Assembly: GCA_028565715.1 (NCBI GenBank)
Contig: JAOXYC010222793.1
Coordinates: forward strand, 1-10,897
Length of the DNA: 10,897 nt
Reading direction: 5' to 3'
From: Phoronis pallida
Taxonomy: Eukaryota; Phoronida; Phoronidae
The position numbers were made by a program, and so were the translations under genes. Shown here piece after piece: positions 1 to 6,849 of the stretch. How positions within the stretch are numbered: the stretch's first letter is position 1; every line of letters begins with the position of its first letter. The notes under the pieces were generated by a model. The model ran no database searches, was not told where the DNA came from, and was given only the letters and a program-made list of their open reading frames with translations.

Positions 1-105
1 ATAGTGCGAGCATTTAACAATGACTGGAAAAAAGCAATTGAGACTATGAATCAAGAAATCATGCGATCTTTCACCAACTTTAAAAATGGAACACAGATTC
101 TCCAG
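1..105 (+). CDS. VPS52: VPS52, penultimate coding exon (partial gene, 5' part outside window)
   Basis: This exon is open from the first base and gives 35 residues in frame 1. It includes FNNDWKKAIETMNQEIMRSF followed by TNFKNGTQILQ, which closely matches the C-terminal region of animal VPS52, where MRSFTNF and NGT are conserved. The protein is the core subunit of the GARP complex (VPS51-54) at the trans-Golgi network and of the related EARP complex on endosomes; both tether endosome-derived vesicles before SNARE-mediated fusion. The exon ends in CCAG followed by the donor GTAAGG at 106, so the intron is in phase 0. Only the last 83 residues of a protein usually near 700 residues are in the window, and the start of this exon may lie to the left. 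The call rests on recalled family sequence but is specific. Confidence 0.93.
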
Positions 106-541
106 GTAAGGAACTTATTCCTGGACCCTGTTTCACAAATTTCACCTTGTGGCTAAATTTAGAAGTTAATAATTTTAAAACTTCTCTTCTCATAGTCGTA
201 ATTATGCAAAAGTCAAATTTGTGAAACAGGTCTGAGCTTCTTGAATGTCTTTTGGGGGGATAACACTTTCTTTAGAAATTTAAAAATAAAATGCCTGTTT
301 GGCAAACACTTTCAAATTATATCTTTTAAAAAAGTTTATTTAATAATAAATATTTGTGGAATTCTTAGTACAAAATTGTTTACATTAAAAGATGTCAATA
401 GTTTTGTAGTTAAGTTACTCGCAAATAGGTTTTTTTTCTGTTTAGGGATACAACATTTTTTAAGTGATTGGAAAATTATTTCAATATCAAGGTTTTTATC
501 TGGTCAGAATTTTATAAATTTCCTTTCTTTGTATTTTGCAG
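106..541 (+). other. VPS52: VPS52 last intron (436 bp, GT-AG)
   Basis: The donor is CCAG|GTAAGG at 105/106. The acceptor is a T-rich tract ending TTTTGCAG at 541. Joining the two sides in phase 0 restores the conserved family sequence across the junction (ILQ then AALTQLIQ). The intron is AT-rich and holds the inverted repeat at 127-230. The open frame at 241-609 starts in the intron and runs into the last exon out of frame, so it is not a gene. Confidence 0.92.
127..230. repeat. Inverted repeat in VPS52 intron, MITE-like hairpin
   Basis: The arms at 127-142 (CCTGTTTCACAAATTT) and 215-230 are perfect 16-bp reverse complements, separated by 72 bp. Past the arms both sides read GAC toward the repeat, with one extra C on the left. 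A smaller nested inverted repeat, AGAAGTT/AACTTCT, lies inside. The size and arrangement fit a short non-autonomous DNA transposon or another hairpin-forming interspersed repeat. No clear target-site duplication is visible and there is no second copy in the window, so the class is unknown. Confidence 0.6.
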
Positions 542-688
542 GCTGCCCTAACTCAGCTGATTCAATATTATCATCGCTTCCAGAAGATACTTTCACAAAC
601 TCCATTTAAAAACATGGCTATCCGGAATGAACTGATTAACATACATCATGTTATGGTTGAGGTGAAAAAACACAAAGCCACATTCTGA
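542..688 (+). CDS. VPS52: VPS52, terminal coding exon with stop codon
   Basis: This exon has 48 codons plus TGA at 686-688. It begins AALTQLIQYYHRFQKILSQ and ends ELINIHHVMVEVKKHKATF. The ALTQLIQ.YHRF block and the terminal ELINIHH.MVE.KKHK.F block are hallmarks of the extreme C-terminus of metazoan VPS52. In known GARP structures and interaction studies the N-terminal coiled coils assemble the complex, while the C-terminal part forms helical bundles; this exon belongs to the latter. No frameshift or premature stop is visible, so the end of the gene looks intact and functional. Confidence 0.95.
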   Translation, partial: AALTQLIQYYHRFQKILSQTPFKNMAIRNELINIHHVMVEVKKHKATF

Positions 689-1415
689 GCAATCTATTAA
701 TTAAAGTGCGGTAGAATTTACCAAAGCCGAAACCTTTTTCAGACAGTTGAAAAATATTTCCAAGCCTCCAATTGAAAATGTGTGAAATTCGTAAGCCACA
801 GGGATTGGATTGAATGCGAAGACTTGCTTGTGTTTCAAAGGTTGAGGTGTTTTGTTTACATGGCATTGTCAGTAGGGAATTACAGTGCAGTTAGTTATGT
901 TATGACTGCAAAGATGCAGGTGGTTTTCATTCCGAAACACAGTTTGAACATTTTCATCCACATTTTAATTATATAAAAGCTGTGTTAGAATATAAATGTT
1001 CACAAACTTTCTCTTATCAGTCAGTGACACCTTTTGGGGGTTTTGGTGTTTTAACCAAAATTGAACACTTTATCTAATCTACAAAGTTCAAGTTAAGTTC
1101 AATTGACTGCAGCCAATAGCAACCCAGCTGCTTGATTTCAAGTCATGTCTGACTGTAATAAACTTATCTTGTTTTCTTTTGTTGGGTTAATTGAATAGCA
1201 GCAATTTCTCAGGCACTCACAAATTGAGTAAAAATTGGATAATTTGTCTATAATTGAACAAAAACAGACCACTTTGCTCAAGATGTTTGTGTCTACCGTA
1301 TCATAGTGATGTGATTTACTGTAACTGGATTCTGTTTATGTGCTGTTTGAGAATGTGGTATCATTTGAGGGAATATTATCGTTTTAATAATGAAATAAAA
1401 ATGTGCAATTATTTC
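689..1415 (+). other. VPS52: VPS52 3' UTR
   Basis: This is AT-rich non-coding sequence from the stop codon to the inferred cleavage site just past the signal at 1394-1399. An earlier AATAAA at 1157-1162 could give a shorter transcript. A small inverted repeat (TTTTGGT at 1041-1047, ACCAAAA at 1054-1060) could form a stem. Short open frames at 651-866 (minus) and 782-976 (plus) have no recognisable protein content. The 3' boundary is inferred from the signal and may be off by tens of bases. Confidence 0.65.
1394..1399 (+). terminator. VPS52: VPS52 polyadenylation signal AATAAA
   Basis: The canonical hexamer AATAAA is followed, about 15-45 bases later, by a GT-rich stretch (TTGTTGTATTGGTG and TTGTTGTTGG around 1420-1448), the usual downstream element. 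This makes it a better candidate than the AATAAA at 1157-1162, whose downstream region is also T-rich but less GT-rich. Confidence 0.7.
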
Positions 1416-1569
1416 TATTAGTTGTTGTATTGGTGCATTGTTGTTGGTCATATTGTAAATATTAATTATATTAAATAGAATATGTTTTCAAACTGTAAGA
1501 CAAATGGTCAACCACAGTTACAATGAATAATTTAAAAATGTTAATTGTGAGGAACAAGTAAAGTTTAAA
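1416..1569. other. Short intergenic gap between convergent genes
   Basis: About 150 bp of AT-rich sequence lie between the inferred 3' ends of VPS52 (plus) and the CCDC190-like gene (minus). It contains the GT-rich downstream element of VPS52. No gene is seen here. If either transcript uses a more distal site, the two 3' UTRs would overlap in antisense. Confidence 0.5.
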
Positions 1570-2097
1570 AGTCCAAGATTTGTTTTTATTATTTATTCTT
1601 CCCATTGCTTGTTAGCGCTGGTTTGGAATAAAACGGACAAAAGCAACACATCAGTTTGAAACTACAAATATTTTGTTTATGACAAAATTGATTGTATACG
1701 AGTTGTGGGCGTTATTCGGAAATTCAGTGTTATCCATCTCCGTAGAACTTTTGAATTTAAAAAATCAAACCTTTTTGATGGCTCTCATAGGGTTGTCGAG
1801 ATAACTGAGATTAACTGTAACGTATTAAAACTTTGTGTTTTCGATAAAGAATGAATGTAGTAACAAGAATTGGCAACAAAAAAAATTCAAGTTGTGTAAA
1901 AGAAACGGATGAAAAAGTCGTAGGGGTTTTAATAGTTGATAATTCTACATTCGTAAGTAGCGATGTATGCGTTTAAGTAACATTTCTTGAACAAGTTCCC
2001 TACACGGACTACACAAAGCATATTTACTCTAACCGTTCTGGCATTTCCATCATATTGTGCGCAATATCATCCTGATCTACAGCTTCGAGATCGCCCT
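1570..2097 (-). other. 3' UTR of the CCDC190-like gene
   Basis: This is inferred non-coding sequence between the TAA stop (2100-2098) and the AATAAA pair. It is AT-rich with no coding signal on either strand. The plus-strand open frame at 1987-2199 overlaps the coding region of the minus gene and is a shadow. Confidence 0.55.
1585..1597 (-). terminator. Polyadenylation signals for the CCDC190-like gene
   Basis: Read on the minus strand, two AATAAA hexamers occur at 1597-1592 and 1590-1585. These are the only canonical signals on that strand between the stop codon at 2098 and the VPS52 3' end. They imply a 3' UTR of about 500-530 nt. The downstream minus-strand sequence is T-rich but only weakly GT-rich, so the assignment is probable rather than certain. 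Confidence 0.6.
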
Positions 2098-3111
2098 TTA
2101 CTTATCAAATATCTCCGTAACGCTCAGTTCAATTTCGTAGTCAGGTTTAAAATTCGAGCCATGCCGGAGATATTTAGCTTTTTTAGCCTCACTATATGAC
2201 TTCTCGAAATTAGGGATGGCATGCATCGCACGCAATTTTCCGTCGGGCCCGTACGAATCCGGATTCAAAAGAACGGGATTAATGACTATTGGGTTTCTGG
2301 AATAACCTGACCCACCCTCATCGACTGATTGTAAGCCGCGGTAATCTGGGAACTTGTCTGTAGATTTGCGTTGATGCAATAATTGGATATTTTTCTGAGA
2401 TAGTTCCCCAATCACGCCATCACTTAAAGCTTCGGTTGACGGAGTTCTAGCCAATCGTTTCGCAACTTTGTTCTTGGCATGGGAAAAATTAATTTTCGAA
2501 ACAGAAAACTCCCGCGATAGACCATTCTTTAACAACGGCAAAGGTTCGTTAGTTTTGGAAAGTTCTCGACTATCGTTGGAACCTTTAGAGTTGTTGTTTC
2601 CATCGATAAAATCGTGACTATCAAACCGTTTATTAGAAAAAAGTTCGCTTTCCCGCCTACCATCAACAGTGGCCATCTTGAAACCATCTTTGGCGGCCAT
2701 GTTAAAGTTTTTAATCCCCTCTTGGACTCGTTTGTAGGCTTCTTCGTGTTTAGGTTCATTTGTTGTTATGTTACGCCGCCGCTCAGCGTATTCAGAGCCT
2801 CGAAATCTTGCTGACATCGGCAATCTATTTGATGTCCCGTGTGAATTCATAACTCCCCCTTGTGTATATTTAGATAAGGATGAATCCCGTAGATATGGAT
2901 CGCCTCTCTTTTTTTCGGAAAATCGTGCAGTCCTAGATTTTGTTTTGTCCAGATCAGCCAATATTTTACGCCTTTCACTTTCAATGTCGTTAAGGCCTAG
3001 ACGCAGTGAGCCATGAAGGTCTCCAGCAAACCTCATATTCAATCTCCGCTCGTCCTGTTTAGCACGGGTACGCAGCTTTTCTGAGTCCCGGAATATTTTT
3101 CGCCGGTCCAT
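2098..3111 (-). CDS. CCDC190-like coiled-coil/disordered protein, single coding exon
   Basis: This is a complete 337-residue frame from ATG (3111-3109) to TAA (2100-2098). The start is well supported: two in-frame stops (TAA, TAG) lie in the 38 bases between it and the upstream splice acceptor. Residues about 5-60 are highly charged and helical (EKLRTRAKQDERRLNMRF, then DIESERRKILADLDK), consistent with a short coiled coil. Residues about 60-270 are rich in S, N, R, K and D and probably disordered. The C-terminus is distinctive: NPIVINPVLLNP (273-284), PDGKLR, FEKSYSEAKKAKYLRH (302-317) and a final EIF. The N-terminal K..AKQ.E.RL pattern and the C-terminal A..A.YLRH...EIF pattern resemble vertebrate CCDC190 (about 300 residues) as I remember it; that protein has no established biochemical function. 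There is no signal peptide, membrane segment or enzyme motif. Composition and the maintained long frame support a real gene. The family assignment is moderate. Confidence 0.85.
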   Translation of the reverse strand: MDRRKIFRDSEKLRTRAKQDERRLNMRFAGDLHGSLRLGLNDIESERRKILADLDKTKSRTARFSEKKRGDPYLRDSSLSKYTQGGVMNSHGTSNRLPMSARFRGSEYAERRRNITTNEPKHEEAYKRVQEGIKNFNMAAKDGFKMATVDGRRESELFSNKRFDSHDFIDGNNNSKGSNDSRELSKTNEPLPLLKNGLSREFSVSKINFSHAKNKVAKRLARTPSTEALSDGVIGELSQKNIQLLHQRKSTDKFPDYRGLQSVDEGGSGYSRNPIVINPVLLNPDSYGPDGKLRAMHAIPNFEKSYSEAKKAKYLRHGSNFKPDYEIELSVTEIFDK

Positions 3112-3149
3112 TTTCTCTAATGTTTCCTTTAGACTAGAAATAACTGCAC
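3112..3149 (-). other. 5' UTR part of the CCDC190-like coding exon, with splice acceptor
   Basis: On the minus strand the sequence runs through a pyrimidine-rich tract ending CTTTTCAG (AG at 3151-3150), then 38 bases GTGCAG...GAGAAA, then the ATG at 3111. The tract is a good 3' splice site. The in-frame stops after it mean that any upstream exon is non-coding for this frame. A weaker alternative acceptor (GCAG) lies 6 bases further in. Confidence 0.6.
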
Positions 3150-4566
3150 CTGAAAAGTTTTAAAGCAAAATGTCAAAATAATTCATGATAACATTGGTAC
3201 CGTAAAACTAAATTCAATTAGTGATTCAGATAATGTTTTGGGGTAATATCTGCCTGGCTACAGCACCGGGTTTTATCAATGACTGGCAATTTATCTCAAA
3301 CAGTCATCGGGGGGGGGACGAACAATTTATTTATTTAGTAATTTCATCGTATGACAACAGTTTGTTTTTTCAATGAACAGAGGCTCTAACCCGCTCTTGC
3401 ACAGCTTAAACTCCAAAGCGGAGATCGATTCACAGTTTCCACTCCTCGAGGAGTGGAAACTGTGAATACACAATCTATACTAAAATGTAGATATAAACAT
3501 CTCGATAACAGCATTGCCAAAATGGTCCAACAAGCAATTTATGCAGTCGATCACTTTTTGCTTAGCCTTAGCTTAAAAGCATTGTTTCAATATACTAAAT
3601 TATTTTAAAATCATTTTTATCAAAGACTGAAAAGGTTAAGTTAACATGGCGAAATCAGTTTATCATTTAAAAAGAAAACTGAATCCCTGCATGATGGTAC
3701 ATATTCAGAACTTACTGACACTCAGGAACAATTGCAAATATTACCAATTGTTTAGTTTGGTCTATTAATCCAGTAGCCTTGATGATTTGACCTTTAATTT
3801 TATCTTATATTTTGACCATCAAAAAGTATTCAGTATTTACTTACATCGAAGACAATCCTCCTTTCTGACCGGGCGTTGACATTTCACTGACAGTGAACCA
3901 GTGTTTTTAGTCTATTTAATTCAACTAAAAGTAGTTTTAAAGTACCACTCTGTCACCCATTAAGTAATTATAATGGAATAAATTTGTTTGGTTTCGTAAT
4001 AGCTAGCCAGGTGGGTGTCGCAAACGATGTTAAAAGGAATCAAACATTTCAGAAACCATGTAAAACATGATATCAATTAGTGTTTGTTTATTCTTTGAAC
4101 TATTTGTTTGAGAACACTCAACTTTGCAAATAATCAATAACCCGTCTCATAATTTAAAATTTAATTCACTTGAAATTTCAAATAGCTACATTAAACATCT
4201 ATGGTTACGTAATAAAAAATAAATAAAGTGCATTGACAACAAATATAGATGACTAGAAATGTGGAAAGTGTATTTATAAATAAATAAAAGTTTCAAATTA
4301 ATTCGAACACCGCCGTGTAAATAAAGTACATGTAAATGGTTTGAGTTGTACAGAATGCGGTTTTCCCATGGATGTGCCGCGTTCTAGTCAAAGCAAAACC
4401 ATTTGAATTTACCCAACAATACCAAATTTGCCCAAAATACGTTCTACATATAGACCCATTTCACAACCTATGAATAAGAATTACTCAACACTGGCATACC
4501 GGCCACGTCCGTACCTTATACCCTTTCAATGGAAGTACCAACCCCGGGGCGATAGGCCTACACATG
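3150..4566. other. Non-coding stretch, probable first intron/upstream region of the CCDC190-like gene
   Basis: No protein-coding signal was found on either strand. On the minus strand there are consensus-like donors at 3715 (TCA|GTAAGT) and 3844 (GAT|GTAAGT) that could end a non-coding first exon, but nothing in the sequence decides between them. A run of nine G lies at 3309-3317. The perfect palindrome at 3428-3467 and a 15-base hairpin TTCACTG-A-CAGTGAA near 3883-3897 are the only other structures seen. Confidence 0.5.
3428..3467. repeat. Perfect 40-bp palindrome, no spacer
   Basis: Each 20-base half is the exact reverse complement of the other, centred between 3447 and 3448 on CTCGAG. The left half begins ATTCACAGTTTCC and the right half ends GGAAACTGTGAAT. 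Bases just outside (G at 3427, A at 3468) break the symmetry. Such a sequence can extrude as a cruciform or fold into a 20-bp hairpin in RNA. No function can be assigned: it may be a bare transposon remnant, a dimeric protein-binding site or an assembly fold-back. Confidence 0.95.
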
Positions 4567-5005
4567 TACCACATTCTCCCTAATAAGCGCCCATGCCCCG
4601 GGGCCCATGCCCCTATAAGCGCCCCCTCCCTGTTTTCAGATTTCGCTGGAATAAGCGCCCACCCCGTGCGAATTTCGTTGGAATAAGCGCTCACCGTTCG
4701 ACTTAAATTATCGTCAACTTACCTTGTTTTCCTCATCCGAAACCTTACATCAATTGTTTTTTTGTAACTAACAAGTATTTCGAATAAAAAAACATGTCCC
4801 TTGAGTGTGTTTATTTCCATGTCTAAACCCCTTTTTTGAAAATGAACACTTCCATAGCTCGCTTAAATGAGCTAGCTCATTATAGTTACAGAGGTGTGAA
4901 GGCTAAAGGCTGCATGCGTGAATCCTGAAAATTTCTTCCAAATAAGCGCCCCCCTTTTTCCGAATTTCCCAAGCGCCCTGGGCGCTTATTAGGGAGAATA
5001 CGGTA
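4567..5005. mobile_element. MITE-like non-autonomous DNA transposon (439 bp) with AATAAGCGCCC repeats
   Basis: The left end, 4567-4592 (TACCACATTCTCCC, then TAATAAGCGCCC), and the right end, 4980-5005, are reverse complements over 26 bp with only two mismatches. Both ends start with TA followed by CC, so a TA target duplication flanking a CC...GG element is possible. Inside, AATAAGCGCCC or a close variant recurs in the same orientation at 4582, 4614, 4650, 4682 and 4941. The last two on the left sit in a 21-bp direct repeat (4640-4660 and 4672-4692, two differences). A 17-bp palindrome AAGCGCCC-T-GGGCGCTT lies at 4971-4987. No transposase is encoded. The GC-rich ends surround an AT-rich middle. 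The superfamily is not determined. Confidence 0.85.
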
Positions 5006-5223
5006 TATACTCTGCCCGATCATAGCGCATTTTTTTTTAATCTGCAGTTTTAAAAACTAGTAAAATACAGTTTTTTTAACGTGATGAAAATTTATAACGC
5101 CTTGTATTGGATTGATCAAAATCAACATTTCTTTTTGAACATGTTTAAAAAGAAGCCGTTACGCAACGGGATGTGTATTTCACAACCCAACAAACATTGT
5201 TCTGAGGCGTTATCTGTTCAATA

Positions 5224-5255
5224 GTTATCTAGACCCTCGAGTTGTCTAAGATAAC
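5224..5255. repeat. Hairpin with GTTATCT/AGATAAC arms
   Basis: GTTATCTAGAC (5224-5234) pairs with GTCTAAGATAAC (5244-5255), with one unpaired base and a 9-base loop. Each arm carries a WGATAR-type GATA motif facing outward. It may be chance, a hairpin, or a paired GATA-factor site. Confidence 0.5.
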
Positions 5256-6476
5256 AATCGCAAGATAAATTGGATGTTCTTATTGACACTGCTCGTTGTC
5301 CGGTCCGGGATGAGTAAACTAACCATTATACCGAATGTACCTAGAGTATAGAGATCGCATTCCAAAAATGAGATAAGCAATAAATGTTCAGTGTGTGGGT
5401 ACTGAGTACTCAATAGAACTGAAAAGTACGTTTGCCGTTTGCGGTCAAAATTACGTGGCGATTTCATTTTGATTTCGTTATATATTTTCTATCCATCAGG
5501 TTGTTTGATTTACCCACTTTATTATGCCAGGCGACAGCTTTGAAAATGTGTCGAAAGAGTTTTTTAAATAAGCATCGCAAGAAATCGATTAATAACTTCA
5601 TGTAGGCTACCGGAAAAGGACGGCGGACATTGGATCAAAATAGTATAAACCATCCCTTCATTGTTCATTTGAGAACCCCTGGTCTTAGCTAGGTCATGTA
5701 ATTCTTTTAAAAGTTCACTTAATAACATTTCAAACATCGTTTTTCAGTAGTTTATGGCGCATTTTAAAAAATGTTATGACTAGGAAAAGTGACACAATTG
5801 TTCAAAGGAGACGGTGAATAAACAGTTTAAAAACTTACAATTCCACTTTACCTCCGGATTGAACATTCTGATTGTATGTCTTTGTTCTACCTATCCCGCA
5901 GTCGTGAAATATTGCTCAACAACTAAAGATTGTTCATTTGGATTCTGGTAATCTTGCAAGATTAACTTTTCAATCGAAATAAACTGAATTATTATCTTAT
6001 GAAATAGATATGAAGTCTTGCTTTACACGAATAATCTCATTAAAATCTGCTATTTTTGTCCGGATGATACTATTCGTGGAACTATGATTAATCAACATGG
6101 AGATGACTAGGCTACAAGGGCCACAGAAACTAATAATATCATTTGTTGTTAAGCTGATTGTTTATCCCGTAATCTCAAAACATAGATGATTTCTCAGAAG
6201 GGATGATCTGATTTGTGTATGAGAAATATTGATTGAGTTGAGATTGTGTTGATTGTATTAAATGCTCCGAGGAGATTATCCATACGAAGGCACGCGTATT
6301 TAAATCGATTACTGTACTGTACCGCACACAAAACGTATTCTCAAAGGGAAACGACACTTTTTTATACTGATCGAGACCATAACAATTAATGTATAACAAT
6401 CAAATTCACTCGATTGCAAATTCAATTTGAGCCCAACCATTTCTAAGCGTGGGCTGTGTCGGATAGTCACGGGGCT

Positions 6477-6492
6477 CTGATAACATTATCAG
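6477..6492. repeat. Short inverted repeat CTGATAA-CA-TTATCAG
   Basis: The 7-bp arms are perfect with a 2-base spacer. CTGATAA is a strong GATA-factor consensus, so this is a tail-to-tail GATA pair if functional. There is no supporting context. Confidence 0.45.
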
Positions 6493-6783
6493 TCCTGAAA
6501 GAAACCAACAAATTTGCAATTGACACGCAATTTTGAAATAAAAAAGTGAAAATATAAAATTGTTGTAATTCAATATGGAAGCATTAGTTCAACTCAATGC
6601 TCGGAATATTGGGTCATTGTAACTTTCAAAATGTTAGGCCTAGATGTAATTCAAACATCGTCGTACATGTAGAACAGATTTTCCCTAAGGGTAGTAGGTG
6701 GAATAACACCTTGTCACGAGATAGAATGAAGACAATAGGCCTTCTGTGGGAAAGAAGTCGAATTGCCTTATGGGAATTAAGGA

Positions 6784-6826
6784 GTCAACACCCCGGGTCA
6801 ACACATGGAAGTCAACAATGTCAACT
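6784..6826 (+). repeat. Cluster of four GTCAAC motifs
   Basis: GTCAACA occurs at 6784-6790, 6797-6803 and 6811-6817, and GTCAACT at 6820-6826, all on the same strand within 43 bp (offsets 13, 14, 9). The preceding bases make them RRGTCA/ATGTCA, resembling nuclear-receptor half-sites. It lies in a locally GC-richer patch (about 6600-6850) with an unconvincing 82-codon open frame. Confidence 0.5.
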
Positions 6827-6849
6827 CACTTTGCGCGGACCTTAGCATT

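Larger units (their letters stand above)
5006..6596. other. Gene-free AT-rich stretch
   Basis: Only short open frames occur (minus 5246-5467 and 6175-6399); their translations show no motif or family likeness, and their composition is that of surrounding non-coding DNA. Two small inverted repeats made of GATA-type sites (5224-5255 and 6477-6492) are annotated separately. No RNA gene was recognised. Confidence 0.5.

Noticed and set aside
241-609. Open frame of 122 codons on the plus strand
   Set aside because: It runs from the VPS52 intron into the last exon in the wrong frame. The true exon frame matches VPS52, and the intronic part is low-complexity AT-rich sequence.
3309-3317. Run of nine G
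   Set aside because: It is a simple homopolymer; there is no set of G-tracts around it that would make a convincing quadruplex.
4485-4694. Open frame of 69 codons on the minus strand
   Set aside because: It is produced by the GC-rich repeats at the left end of the transposon-like element. It is not a transposase or any known protein.
6597-6845. Open frame of 82 codons on the plus strand
   Set aside because: The translation looks random, part of it is made of the GTCAAC repeats, and no family is recognised.
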